A DNA stretch of 64,000 bases from Myxococcus qinghaiensis (GCF_024198215.1 NZ_JAKCFA010000017.1:186001-250000), one strand, 5' to 3'; numbered from the stretch's first letter, positions 1 through 11,000 are shown. The notes: generated by a model not told the origin, from the letters alone. Numbers and translations: made by a program.

Positions 1-1498
1 GCTGGGCGTCGGCTCGCAGCGTGAGGTCCCCCACTTCCGCCTCCAGCTCCACGGGCACCTTCGACCAGGACTCCAAGTCCCGGCGCAGGAGCGACACGAC
101 TTCGTCCAGGCGCACCGGCTCCAACCGGGGCACCCAGCGGCCCTTGTCGATGCGGTTGAAGGACAGGAGGTTCTCCACCAGGAAGCCCAGGCCGTCCGCC
201 TCGCGGACGATGCGCGCCGGATAGTCGCGGGCGTCGGTGCCCTCGGCGAGCCTCCACTCGAGCGTCTCCGCGAGCAGGCGGATGGAGGCCAGCGGCGTGC
301 GCAGCTCGTGCGACACGGTGGCCACGAAGTCGCTCTTCAGCTCCAGGAAGCGGTACTTGCGGTGCTGCGCGAGGAAGGCCAGCGCCGCGATGCCCAGGGC
401 CAGCCCCGCGCACAGCACCACCATGCCCGTCTTCAAGCGGTAGCGGCGCTCCAGCGCGGTCTCCGCCCGGGCCCACTCGGGCGTGGCCACCGCCAGCGGC
501 AGCGCCTCCAGCGACAGCACCGGCGCGTCTCCGAGCAGTCGCACGCTGCCCTCTGAGTCCAGCAACCCACGCTCGCGCATCTCGCGGGTGAGTGACGCCA
601 GCAACTCCGTGGCGTCCACCGCCACGCCGCGCACCTGGTTGCCACCGCGCGGCTCCAGGTACCACCCGGCGCGCACCAGGGCAGGGCTCGGGAGGGAGGC
701 CGGCAGGGGCAGCGGGCTCGCCGTCAGCTCTCGGGCGCGCGACGCGAAGTCGTCCACCGGCGCGCCCACCCTCGTGGACAGCGCGGCCACCCGCTCCATC
801 AGGAACTGGAAGTCCACCGGGGTGAAGCGCGAGCGGCGTGACAGCAGCAACCGCTGGAGGCCATCCAACCGGCCCCCCTTGCCGTCCGCCAGTCCGTCAC
901 GCACCAGCGCCTGCATGAGCTGCGGCACCGGGTCGCCGCGCTCCGCGAGCGACTCCAGCACCACCAGCAGGCCCGGCACGTCACGCGTGGAGGCGAGCAC
1001 GTATTGAGAGCGATGTTGCAGCAGCGCCATCAACGCCACCGTGGAGGCCCGACGGTCTCCGCGCGCGAGCGCCAGCTCCACCGCCCGCGTCCGTGCGAGC
1101 CGCTCCGCCCACGGGTCCTCCAGGTCCTCCGCCACCTCGGTGCCCGCACGCAGCCGCGCATAGCGCTCGCGGGCGGGCGACACGTCACCGGTGTCGTGGA
1201 GCGCCAGGCGGGGCAGCACCTGGGTGCCGCGCTCGCGCAGGTACAGGCCCGTGGCGGGAGCGAGCGGGTCCGCCACCGCGGCCTCCAGGGCGGGCTTCGC
1301 CGCCTCCAGCTTGTCGTGCAGTGACTGCGTCAACGACGCGCGGGCGTACTGCTCCAGCGCCTCGCGTCGGGAGTCGAGCGAGAGGCGCGCGTCCTCCCGC
1401 TCGTTGGCGAAGATGCGATGGAGGTAGCCCAGCCCCCAGCCAAGGCCGGCGAGGCCGAGCACGAGGGCAACGAGCATGGGAAGCAACCTGCGGAGCAT
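1..1498 (-). CDS. Sensor histidine kinase, C-terminus beyond window edge
   Basis: Membrane-bound two-component sensor kinase. An N-terminal membrane segment (about residues 4-25) is followed by a roughly 330-residue extracytoplasmic part without a recognised sensor fold, a second membrane segment (about 358-377), and a HisKA dimerisation domain with the H-box HELRTPL; the phospho-accepting His is residue 397. The window holds about 499 residues, so the ATP-binding domain lies outside. The ATG at 1498 lies only 8 bases after the stop of the upstream YfbK-like gene, with a purine-rich GAAGG just inside that gene, so translation is probably coupled. No HAMP or PAS domain is evident. The signal sensed is unknown; the upstream neighbour may be its partner, which is inference. 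Confidence 0.9.
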   Translation of the reverse strand, partial: MLRRLLPMLVALVLGLAGLGWGLGYLHRIFANEREDARLSLDSRREALEQYARASLTQSLHDKLEAAKPALEAAVADPLAPATGLYLRERGTQVLPRLALHDTGDVSPARERYARLRAGTEVAEDLEDPWAERLARTRAVELALARGDRRASTVALMALLQHRSQYVLASTRDVPGLLVVLESLAERGDPVPQLMQALVRDGLADGKGGRLDGLQRLLLSRRSRFTPVDFQFLMERVAALSTRVGAPVDDFASRARELTASPLPLPASLPSPALVRAGWYLEPRGGNQVRGVAVDATELLASLTREMRERGLLDSEGSVRLLGDAPVLSLEALPLAVATPEWARAETALERRYRLKTGMVVLCAGLALGIAALAFLAQHRKYRFLELKSDFVATVSHELRTPLASIRLLAETLEWRLAEGTDARDYPARIVREADGLGFLVENLLSFNRIDKGRWVPRLEPVRLDEVVSLLRRDLESWSKVPVELEAEVGDLTLRADAQ

Positions 1499-1506
1499 GC
1501 TCGCGG

Positions 1507-2937
1507 CTACCTTCCGGGGCCCGGGAGGTTGTCGGGGTCCATGTTGGACAGCGAGCCCGGGGGGCCGAAGCGGTCCTTGCGCTGGTCCAGCGCTCCCGCC
1601 TTCTTGATGAGCGTGCCCAGCTCCACCACGTCCGGGCGACTCGCCAGCGGCTCGCCAATCTCCTGCCAGAGCGCATGGAGCCGCGCCCAGTCGAGCGTGC
1701 GCGTCCAGTACGAGCCGCGCAGCTTCTCCGCGAAGGCGGCGGCCACGTACGTCAGCCGCGTGGAGGGCGCGACGCGGGTGGCGGACGAGCGCAGCACGCT
1801 GGAGGGCAGCAGCTTCTGCACGCGGCGCCACATGGTGTTCTCGCCCTCTTCGTAGAGGACGCGCAGCGTGCCGAAGGCGATGGCGGGGCCTATCAGCTTC
1901 ACCTCGTAGACGGCGGTGACGGAGGCGCCCGCCGCCAGCGGCACGGGCACCGGCTCCGCGTCATCGTCGAACGGCTCCGGCGTGGCGGACTGGTTCTCGT
2001 ACCCCACCAGGCGGTAGCGGGCCACGGCCTTCCGGTCGAACTCCAGCTGCACGCCCACGTCGGTGAAGGCCTCGCGGGCCCGCACGCTCACGCGCACGAC
2101 GTGGTAGCCCTTGCGGCCAGGCGACGGGAAGCCCTCCACGTGGATGGCGAACGGCCCCACCACATCGCCGTCCTCGCCCGGCCCGAAGCTGTTGACGAAG
2201 TCCTCCACGCGCACGGCCTCCTCCGCCGGCAGGGAGTCGCGCTCCAGGTAGCCTCGCGTCAGCGCGTACGACGCCGTGCTCACCTGCAACGTGTACGTGG
2301 AGATGCGCTCCTCCTCCGTGTCGATGGTCGGATTGACGCCATGGCCTCGCGTGTCCGAGTCGCGCAGGGGCCTGCTGCCCGGCGTGAAGAGGCTCTGCAT
2401 CATGCCCCCGTCTGGGCCGAGCACCGGTACCTGGGGCAGCGCCCAGGGCGGCGCCCGGTCTCGAATGTCTCCGGCCCGGGGGACGACCATCCACGCGACA
2501 CCATCCGACTCCAGCCGCAGCGGCGGGGCGAACGGCGCCAGCGGCGAGAAGGCCTGGGACGCAGTGCCGCTCGCCACGGCGGGAGGCAGCGGCGAGGCGA
2601 GGGGCGACAACTCCACCGACACGGTGAGCGTCTGGCCCGCCTCCACCTTCACGTCCGCGCGCGTGGCGGCCTGGAAGGACTCCTTCTCGAAGCGCAGCGT
2701 GTAGAGGCCCGCCGGGAGCGAGGGGAGCTGGTAGTGCCCCCGCGCGTCCGTCAGCACGGTGCGCGGCGACACAAGGGCCGGGGACGCGGCGGAGACCTTC
2801 ACTCCCGCGAGAGGTGGTTGGCCGCGCGCCTGGAGCACCGTGCCCGACACCGTCCCCGAGCCGCCCTGGGCCGACGCCGACGTGGCGAGGCACGACAGGA
2901 GGACACCGAACAGGGAGCGCAGGAGAGCGGTCTTCAT
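1507..2937 (-). CDS. YfbK-like exported protein lacking the vWA core domain
   Basis: 476 residues. Signal peptide (about 1-23, ending ATSASA), then a carboxypeptidase-regulatory/CnaB-like beta domain (about 27-110, with TDARGHYQLPSLPAGLYTL). Residues 200-252 match the N-terminal flank of YfbK-type von Willebrand proteins (NPTIDTEEERISTYTLQVST, then PAEEAVRVEDFVNSF). Residues 290-350 match the flank that normally follows the vWA domain (DVGVQLEF, ARYRLVGYENQ, TAVYEVKLIG). The roughly 180-residue vWA domain with its DxSxS metal site, which normally sits between these flanks, is absent, so this is not expected to bind ligands through a MIDAS. The frame is intact and coding looks normal, so it does not look like a decaying gene. 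It runs directly into the histidine kinase. Function unknown. Confidence 0.85.
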   Translation of the reverse strand: MKTALLRSLFGVLLSCLATSASAQGGSGTVSGTVLQARGQPPLAGVKVSAASPALVSPRTVLTDARGHYQLPSLPAGLYTLRFEKESFQAATRADVKVEAGQTLTVSVELSPLASPLPPAVASGTASQAFSPLAPFAPPLRLESDGVAWMVVPRAGDIRDRAPPWALPQVPVLGPDGGMMQSLFTPGSRPLRDSDTRGHGVNPTIDTEEERISTYTLQVSTASYALTRGYLERDSLPAEEAVRVEDFVNSFGPGEDGDVVGPFAIHVEGFPSPGRKGYHVVRVSVRAREAFTDVGVQLEFDRKAVARYRLVGYENQSATPEPFDDDAEPVPVPLAAGASVTAVYEVKLIGPAIAFGTLRVLYEEGENTMWRRVQKLLPSSVLRSSATRVAPSTRLTYVAAAFAEKLRGSYWTRTLDWARLHALWQEIGEPLASRPDVVELGTLIKKAGALDQRKDRFGPPGSLSNMDPDNLPGPGR

Positions 2938-3058
2938 CGTGGGACCAACGCGGACACCGGGCGGAGCCTTCCCTTCGGTTTCAGCCCAGCGTGCCGCAGG
3001 TGGCGCCCGGCTTCATCACGGTTCCATCATGGAGCCAGGGCACCTTGGACGCTCGGCG

Positions 3059-3763
3059 CTACTTCACCGGAGCGAAGGGCACGTCCAGCACCGGCCGGGA
3101 CTTCGCATCGGGCAGGTCGTAGTGCCACCACTCCATGCGGTTGGGAGCGAAGCCCGCGCCCTCCATCGCCTCGCGCAACACCTCGCGGTGCTGGCGGGAC
3201 GCCTCGGTGCCACCCGCGTAGCCGTGGTGCGCCGCCGGAGTGAAGGTGTCGAAGGGCGTGGGCATCTCCACTTCCTTGCCCTCCAGCGTCACCATCGTCA
3301 GGTCCACCGCCCCACCCCGGTTGTGGTTGGAGCCCTTCTTCGGGTCCGCCACGTAGCCAGGGACGGGCATGATCTTCCACATCTCGTACTGCACCGCGCG
3401 GGGCCGGTAGCAGTCGTAGACCTTGAGCCGGTAGCCCTTGGGCCGCAGCGCGTCCGCCGCCGCCTTCAGCTTGCGCGCGGACTCCGGCAGCAGCAGGCAG
3501 CGCGCCGTGTCCGGGTACACCTGCTTCTTCAGGAAGTTGTCCGCCGTCGCGTACTTCAGGTCGAGCGCCAGGTCCTCCACCACCGTCATCGCATCCACGA
3601 GCGGCGCGATGTCACCGGGCTTCGCGCTCTTGCCCGTCGCGGCATTCGACTTCCCCTTCGCCGTCGCGGGGGCTTGCTGCGCCCCGGCGTCCTGGGCCAG
3701 CGCCTCGCCGCCCACGCACAGCCCCAGCACCACCGCCAAACCCAGCCGCGTCGTCATGCTCAT
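3059..3763 (-). CDS. D-alanyl-D-alanine dipeptidase, VanX/DdpX family
   Basis: Zinc peptidase that cleaves D-Ala-D-Ala dipeptide in peptidoglycan turnover. 234 residues with a signal peptide (MSMTTRLGLAVVLGLCVGG, cleavage after EALA), so exported. Family motifs are present: LDLKYATADNF, the catalytic-Arg motif YDCYRPRAV, the zinc motif SxHxxGxAxD (SNHNRGGAVD), and EWWHY with the catalytic Glu and third zinc His. The start at 3763 was chosen because its ATG overlaps the queC stop in an ATGA arrangement and precedes the signal peptide; a longer in-frame start upstream would lie inside queC. Cell-wall recycling is more likely than vancomycin resistance, since no vanH, vanA or vanRS is nearby. 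Confidence 0.92.
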   Translation of the reverse strand: MSMTTRLGLAVVLGLCVGGEALAQDAGAQQAPATAKGKSNAATGKSAKPGDIAPLVDAMTVVEDLALDLKYATADNFLKKQVYPDTARCLLLPESARKLKAAADALRPKGYRLKVYDCYRPRAVQYEMWKIMPVPGYVADPKKGSNHNRGGAVDLTMVTLEGKEVEMPTPFDTFTPAAHHGYAGGTEASRQHREVLREAMEGAGFAPNRMEWWHYDLPDAKSRPVLDVPFAPVK

Positions 3764-4452
3764 GCCCCCACCGTGTAGCGCGTCGGATCCGGGACTCCGG
3801 CCTCCTCGAAGCCCTTCTTGCGCAGCACACAACTGTCACAGCGTCCGCACGCGAGCCCCTGCGCGTCCGGGTCGTAGCAGGAGTGCGTCATCCCGTAGTC
3901 CACGCCCAGGCGCGTGCCCTCGCGGATGATGTCCGCCTTCGTCAGTCCGGACAGCGGCGCGTGCACCGTGAAGCTCGCGCCCTCGACGCCCGCCTTGGTG
4001 GCCAGGTTCGCCATCTGCTCGAAGGAGCGGATGAACTCCGGCCGGCAGTCGGGATAGCCGCTGTAGTCCACCGCGTTGACGCCTATGTAGATGTCCGTGG
4101 AGCCCACCACCTCCGCGAGCCCCAACGCCAGCGAGAGGAACAGCGCGTTGCGCGCCGGCACGTACGTCACGGGGATGCCGTGGCTCATCTCGTCGGCGGG
4201 CCGGTCCTTGGGCACGTCGATGTCCGCGGTGAGCGCCGAGCCGCCAATCTGGCGCAGGTCGATGTTCACCACCCGGAAGTCCTTCACGCCCATGGCGCGC
4301 GCGACATCACGGGCCCGCTCCAGCTCCACCGCGTGCCGCTGGCCATACGCCACGGCCAGACACACCGGCTCGAAGCCCTTCGCCTTCGCCATGGCCACGC
4401 ACGTCGTCGAGTCCAGGCCGCCCGAAATCAACACCACCGCACGCTTCGCCAT
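3760..4452 (-). CDS. queC: 7-cyano-7-deazaguanine synthase QueC
   Basis: Converts 7-carboxy-7-deazaguanine to preQ0 with ATP and ammonia, on the queuosine tRNA-modification pathway in the cytoplasm. 230 residues, usual length. It has the N-terminal ATP-pyrophosphatase loop SGGLDSTT, the family segments NALFLSLALGLAE and GVNAVDYSGYPDCRPEF, and a C-terminal four-Cys zinc site (CYDPDAQGLACGRCDSC). The start at 4452 (MAKRAVV) overlaps the stop of the upstream lipoprotein gene by one base (TGATG), and its own stop overlaps the dipeptidase start (ATGA), so three unrelated genes are translationally linked. No queD, queE or queF is in the window, so the rest of the pathway must be elsewhere. Confidence 0.96.
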   Translation of the reverse strand: MAKRAVVLISGGLDSTTCVAMAKAKGFEPVCLAVAYGQRHAVELERARDVARAMGVKDFRVVNIDLRQIGGSALTADIDVPKDRPADEMSHGIPVTYVPARNALFLSLALGLAEVVGSTDIYIGVNAVDYSGYPDCRPEFIRSFEQMANLATKAGVEGASFTVHAPLSGLTKADIIREGTRLGVDYGMTHSCYDPDAQGLACGRCDSCVLRKKGFEEAGVPDPTRYTVGA

Positions 4453-5051
4453 CAGTCCCTCCGGACTCCCTGCACCTTGTACGCCGTCTTGCACGTCGTG
4501 GGAGTACACGTACAGGAGCCCGGCAGGAAGACATCTGTCAGCGAACCGCACGCCAGGGACACGTCGTAGCCGTTCTCCGTGGGGGCCGGCGGGCTGGCGT
4601 CGGGGATGCCTCCGTCGAACGCGTTGCAGTTGCGGTTGAGGATGCCCGCCTGGCTGTCGCTGAAGAGGGTGACCTTGAGCGACTCCTCAATCTGCGAGTC
4701 CTTGCAGCCGGTGCCGCAGGAGGCGCGCGGCGCCGTCGCCTTGAGCGCGGAGTCGACAAGCTGCCCCTCGTACTTCGCCTCGCGGTCGAAGCCCTGCACG
4801 GTGAACCAGCCGGTGCCACCGTCATCGTTCTTGGAGAACGTGCCCTCGAAGCGGAACACGCCGCCGTCGTCGAGCTGCGCGAACTCCGGCATCGCCGCGT
4901 CGCAGGTGGTGTTGGCCGGGTCCAACCGCGCCTCGAACTGGAAGGTGCCCAGGAGCTGATTGCCCGGGTACACGGGGTCCGAGAAGCAGGCCATGGCCGT
5001 CACGAGCGCGGCGGCGGGGAAGACGGAGAGGGCGAAGTGCTTCAGGCGCAT
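4452..5051 (-). CDS. Putative lipoprotein of unknown function
   Basis: 199 residues. The N-terminus (MRLKHFALSVFPAAALVTAMAC) is a lipoprotein signal with the acylated Cys at residue 22. The mature part has several Cys, including CGTGC near the middle and a CTCTPTTC cluster near the end, suggesting disulfides outside the cytoplasm. No known domain was recognised. It starts 20 bases after the giant TPR gene and overlaps queC by one base, so it belongs to the same transcript. Start supported by the signal peptide. Confidence 0.8.
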   Translation of the reverse strand: MRLKHFALSVFPAAALVTAMACFSDPVYPGNQLLGTFQFEARLDPANTTCDAAMPEFAQLDDGGVFRFEGTFSKNDDGGTGWFTVQGFDREAKYEGQLVDSALKATAPRASCGTGCKDSQIEESLKVTLFSDSQAGILNRNCNAFDGGIPDASPPAPTENGYDVSLACGSLTDVFLPGSCTCTPTTCKTAYKVQGVRRD

Positions 5052-5071
5052 ACGGCGCGGAGGCTACACGG

Positions 5072-8000
5072 CTACCCGGCGTCGAGCACGGAAAGGGCCA
5101 CGGCCCGGAAGGCTCCCCCACGTGCGAGTACCGCGCCCACATCCACCCGCGCCGGGTCACTCCCTCGCACCTCGGCATCCAGCCGCGCCAGGACGCGCCC
5201 CGCGGCGAGCGAGGCGGGGACCGCTCGGAAGGCCGCCACCGCCGCCGCCTCGAAGCCGGGCACCTCGCCGGGACGCGACAGCTTCACGCCGTCCGCGCCC
5301 AGCACGAGGGCCAGCGCGCACAGGTAGCCCAGCTCCACCGTGCCGAAGCACGAGAGCGCGCCCGCGCCCAGCACCAGCTCCTCCGCATTGAGCAGGTACG
5401 CCTCCACGCCACCCGACGGGTCCACGCTCACCCGCAGGTGGCTTCCGCCCAGCGACGACAGCATGGGACGCAGCGCGGAGAAGAGTCGCGGGAAGCGCTC
5501 GGCCGTCACCGGCAGCGCATTCGGGGGCAGCGGATGCTCGAAGCCCGCGGGCATCGGCAGCGCGGACACGGTCGTCGCGGGCACCGTCGCCGTGCTGGAG
5601 GACAGGGCCGCGCCGATGCCATCCGCGCGCTCGGCGACGTCGCGACGCTCCAGCAGCCGCAGGGCCTCCGCGTAGAGCGTCCAGCCATCCACGTCCAGCG
5701 GAGCGGCGCGCAAGAGCTCCGGCCAGACGCGCACGGCGAACGGCGCGCCCTCAATCACCGGAGAGAGCCGCTCGCACGCGAGGCGGAGGACCTCGGCCGA
5801 CAGGACTCCCGCGTCGAAGAGGCGCTCGGCGAGCCGCGCGGCGGGCGACACGAGCTGCTCTTCCAGGTAGCCCCGGAGGATGGACTCCAGCATCCCGGGT
5901 TCGTCGGTGAGCCGCTCGCGCAGCCGCAGCGCCTCGCCCGTGAGGCCGCGCTGCTCCGCCAGCCTCGCGCGGCGGGCCAGCCGCTCCTCGGTCTCCGGCA
6001 GCGCCTCCAGCTGCGCGACGGCGTCCGCCACCTGGCCCAGGGCCTCGTAGGCATCCGCCAGGCGCTCGCGATGAGGCGTGGCCGCGTCGGGCCCCTCCTC
6101 CAGCGCCAGTCGCTCCGCGAGCGACACGAAGACGGCGGGCTCCTTCGCCTCGTCCACCAGCGCGAGCAGGTTGCGCAGCGCGGGCAGGCTGGTGCCGTCC
6201 GTGTCCAGCGCGCGCTCGAAGGCGGCGCGGGCGTCGTCGGGCTGGTCCAGCGGGCTGAGCAGCAGCTCACCGTGCTCCAGGTGCAGCGCGGCCCGGACGC
6301 GGGAGTCCTCCTCCACCTCGATGAGCCGCGCCAGCGTGCGCGCGGCGGCGTCGAAGCGGCCCAGCCTGAGCTCCAGGGCATGGCGCTCACGCAGCAACGG
6401 CTTGCGACGTGAGGTCCACCCCTCGGCGGCCATCAACAGCGCTTCCACCCGCGCGGCATCCGACAGCACGCGCACCCGGCCGAGCACCGCTTCCGAGAGC
6501 GCCTCCGGGTGCTTCTCCAACCCCGGCAACAGCAGCGTGAGGCGGGTGCCGAAGTTCGCGTCGGACGACAGCTCTTCCAGGGCCCGCAGGCGCTGGAGCA
6601 CCGGGGCATCCGCCGCGCGCAGGACTTCGTCACGCAGGGACACCGCGAAGGCCTCGTCCCGCGAGAGGGAGAGGGCCGCCAGCTCCAGCATTCCTTCCGC
6701 GTCGCGCTCGGCGCGCAGGCCGTCCGCGAGCGCGGAGGCATGGGCCGCGTCCGTGTCCGGCTGCGCGACCAGGGCCCACAGCGCCTCGCGCGTCCGCGCG
6801 GTGTCTCCGGCCTGCGCGGCCATGGCCAGCGCGTCCGTCAGCTCGCCGGCCGCCATGGCGGGCGCGAAGCCCACCTGGAGCGCGCGCGTGAAGGCGCCCA
6901 GCCGACCGAAGCGCTCCGCCAGCTCCGAAGGCAGGAGGATGTCCGGCGCCTCGGTGGCGATGCGCTCGATGACCTCCAGCGCCTCCCCGTGCTCGCCCGC
7001 CTTCTCCCAGAGGTCGGCGGCCTCCAGCAGCAGCGGCGGACGCTCCTCCGGAGAAGCGAGCCGCGCCGCCTGGAGCAGCGCCTTCGCGGCGCGAGGGGCC
7101 TCGCCCAGGGCGCGATGCAGGTGGGCGATGCGCATCGCCGCGTCCACGTCCGGCTCGGTCGCCACGGCGGCCTTCGCCGCCTTCAGCGCATCCTGCAACC
7201 GGCCCGCGCCCTCGAAGGCCCGAGACGCGGACAGGAGGAGCACCAGTCGCTCGCGACCGGAGACCAGCTCCGCGCGCGCCACCTGCACCTCGGCCCGACG
7301 CGCGGGCACATCGCCCAGCAGCTTCTCCAGCTCCTCCAGCGCGATGGCGTAGCCAGCACCCGAGGCACCGCGCTCGACGACGGCCTCGAGCGCCTCGCGG
7401 GCCTTCGGCGTCTGGTCCGCGTCACGGAGCAGGGAGGCCAGCTCCAGGCGCAGGACGGACGCCTCGTCCGCGTCCTCCAGGCGCGGCACCAGCCGCTCCA
7501 GCGCATCGAGGAGTCGCGTCGTCTCCCGCCGCTCACGCAGGCCCGCCACCAGCGCACGCAGCGCGGTGACGTCCTCGGGAGCGGCCTCGGCCGCGCGCTG
7601 GGTCAGCTCCCAGGCCGCGTCCACATCCGCGAGCGACTCGGCGGCCACGGTGGCGGCGGCCAGCAGCAGCTCGGCGGCGCGCACGCCACCGGCGGCCTCG
7701 GCGCCGGACTCGTACACCGCCAGCAGGTCGCCGTGACGGCCCAGCGCGCGCAGGCCCGCCACCGCCCGGTCGATGATGGACGCATCCGCCGGACGCAGCC
7801 GAGCCAGCGGCAGCAGCGCGTCGATGGCGTCCCTCGGGTCATCGAAGAGGTCCGCCGCGCGGCGGTACAGCACCTCCGCCGTCGCCGAGTCTTCCGCGTA
7901 CCGCGCGAGCTGCAACGACGCCCGGTACAGGCCCGGCGCGTTGCCCGTGCGCGAGTGCACTTCCGCCAGCAGCGACAGCGCCTCACGGCCGCGCTCGCCC

Positions 8001-11000
8001 TCCGGCTCCAGTGACACCACCGACTCGAAGGCATCCGCCGCGTCGTGGTACGCGTTCGCGCCCAGCGAGGCATGGCCCAGCCGCAGCCACGTCCGCGCGC
8101 GCACCGTCACGGGCAGCGACTCGCCCCCGGCCGACAGCAGGCGCCGGTCATACGGGCGCGCGGCGGCGGGGCCTCCACTCTGGGCGGCGAGCTCGGCGCG
8201 CGCGGACAGCGCCTCCACGTCGTCGCCGGAGCTGGACAGGTACACGTCGAACGCCTCGGCGGCCAGCAGCGCCTCGCCCGCGTCCAGCAGTCGGGTGGCG
8301 CGCTCGCGCAGCAGCGGCAGCGCTTCCTCGGGAGGCAGGGCCGCGGCGCGCAGGGCCAGCAACTCCGACAGCCGGCGCACATCTCCGGCCGCGCGCTCGC
8401 GCACAAGCTCGAAGGCCTCCGCGCTCGCGGGGCTCAGCTCGAAGGCCCGGTCCTCGCACAGCAGCGCGCGCTCGCGAGCACCCACCGCGCGGAAGGCCCG
8501 AGCGGCGGCGAGGTAGCTGTCCGCGGCGTCGGCATCCGACTGGCGCTGGGCCCGGCGCAGCATCAACTCCGCGAGCGACTGCGCGTCCTGCGTCTCCTCC
8601 AGGAAGGCGCGGTGCCGCGAGAAGACGGGCTCGCGGAAGGGGTCGGCCTCCAGCAGCACGGCATCGAACTCGGCCGCGTCCGCGTGGCGCTTCACCTCGT
8701 GCAAGAGCTCCGCGGCCTGCGCGGTGAGGTCCAGGTCATCCGGTCGAGCGGACCGCGCGGCGATGAAGGCGGCGGCGGCGGCATCCGGGCGCCCTGCCCT
8801 GTCGCGGTACAGCACGGCCGCGCGCTGGAGCAACGCCGCGCGGCGCTCCGAGTCCGCCTCGCCCTCGGCGCACTCCTCGTACCAGGCGGCCAGCTCCGCC
8901 AGCCGTCCGTCGCGCTCCAGGAGTCGGGCCAGCAGCGTCTCGGCCTCGTCCAGCGAGCGGTCCTGCCGCAACGCTCCGCGCAGGAAGCGCTCGGCCTCCT
9001 CCGTGTCCGAGAGCACGCCCAGGTGAAGCTTCGCCAGCCGCAGTCGCAGCGCCGCCGCTTCCTTCGCGTCGTCCAGCAGGGGCAGCGCGCGCTCCAGCCA
9101 AAGGGCCTCGGCGTCGGCATCGTCCCGGCGCTCCGCGAGCGCCGCGCCCAGTCGCGCCGTGCCCAGGTCCTCCGCCAGCGAGAAGGCGCGGTCCAGCGCG
9201 CTCTCCGCGGCGGACAGGTCCAGCTTCACGTCGCGCAGCAGCTCCGCACGCCGACGCTCGCACGCGGCGGCCTCGGGTGCGCGACCCCGCGCCTCCAGCA
9301 AGTCCCGCGCATCCGCCAGCGCCCGGAGCGCCTCGTCCGCGCGGCCCGTGGCCTCCGCGAGTCTCGCCTCTTCGTCATACGCCGCGAGCGTCGCGGCCAC
9401 GTCGCCCACCTGGAGGCTGAGCGCGGCCACGTGGCGCAGCTCCGCGAGCAACTCCAGCGAGCGCCCCGTGTCGCGGTAGAGCGACGCGAGCTGGAGGCGG
9501 AGCGGCAGCGGCGTCTGCGCCATCTCCGCCGCGCGCGCCAACAGCGACGCCGCCACACCCGCATCGGCGAGGGCGGCGCGCGCCTTCTCCGCGAGCACCA
9601 CGAGCCGCCGCACCGTGTCCTCGGACGGCGCCAGGGCCCGCGCGTGGGTGACGAGCACCTCGAACGCGCCGCGCGGGTCGTCCTTCTCCAGCAGGGAGGA
9701 GAGCCGCTGCACGGCGGGCTCGCACAACGGCCGCTCCAGCAGCAGCTTCCGGTACGCCGCCACCGCGCGCTTCGTCTCGCCCGCGCTCTCCGCCAGCTCC
9801 GCCAGCCGCAGCCAGGTGGACTCGGCCGCGTCGGGACTCGCCGCGAAGTCCGCCGTCGAGGCCAGCGTCTCCTGGAGCGGCAGGGCCTCCAGCACCGCGC
9901 CGCGCAGGTAGAGCAGCTCCGCCAGCGACGCCAGCTCCGCGCCCCGCGCCGGCACCAGCGAGTGCGCCTTGCGCGCCAGCTTCAGCGCGCGGTCCAGGTC
10001 CTGGGCATCCCGCGCGTACGCGGCGCCCTCGCGCAGCAGCGAAGCGGCCTCGGACGTCGCGGCGCTCTCGGCGGCCGTCTCCAGCAGGGCCGCGGCCTCG
10101 CGCAGCTCACCGCGCCCGGCCACCAGCGACACCAGCCGGCGTCGCACGTCCGCATCGGCGGGAGCGAAGCGCAGTGACTGGCGCAGCGCCGCTTCGGCGG
10201 GAGCCGGCTGCTCCAGGCGCTCCAGGTAGAGCGACGCCAGCTCCGAGTACATCGCCGCCGCCTCGGACGGAGGAGCATGAGGCGCCTCCGCCGAGAGCAG
10301 CTCCGCCAGCGCGGCCCAGTCCTCCAGGGCCCGCAGCGCGCGCTGCAAGGAGGCGGTGGCCTGCGCATGACGCGGTGCCAGCGCCAGCGCGGCCTTGAGG
10401 CTCTCCCGAGCGTCCGCGAGCTGCCCGCGCGCTTCGAGCAACGTGGCGCGAGCGAGCAGGGCCTCGACCCGGCGGGCCGTGGGGCCCTGACGCGCGGCCT
10501 CGGCGAGCGCGGAGATTTCGTCGTCCGGACGCTCGTCGCGGTGGGCCAGGTCGGCCAGGGCGAAGTACGCGTCGCAGCGCTCGGCGTCCGTCGGGGACAG
10601 CGCCACGGCGGAGACCAGGGCCTCGCGCGCGAGCCCCCGCTCGTCCTTCTCCGCCAGCACGACGGCCAGGGCGAGCAGCCGCTCCCGGGCGCGCGTGCCC
10701 AATTGGGCATCGGCGACCACGGCGCGGCGCCACACTTCCAGCTCTCCCGCCTCGTCGCCCGACTCGCGCGCCAGCTCCGCCAACGCGAGCAACAGCGCCG
10801 CGGGACGACGGGACAGCTTCGCGGCCTCGGAGAAGTCCTCGCGCGCGGCGGGGATTCGGCCGGTGGCGCGGTGGAGCACGGCACGACGCGCGAGCAACTC
10901 GGCGCGGTCCTCGCCCGTCGCCGACGTCACCAGCGCGCCCAGCAACTCCAGGCGCTCGGCTTCCTCGTCCGAGGAGCCCGTGCCCGGCGGAGGCAGCAAG

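Noticed and set aside
1093..3243. Long 716-codon open frame on the plus strand
   Set aside because: Arg/Gly/Ala-rich shadow of the minus-strand genes; no signal, domain or ribosome site.
3059..3763. Dipeptidase as part of a vancomycin-resistance cluster
   Set aside because: No vanH, vanA or vanRS genes; context is a lipoprotein and queC.
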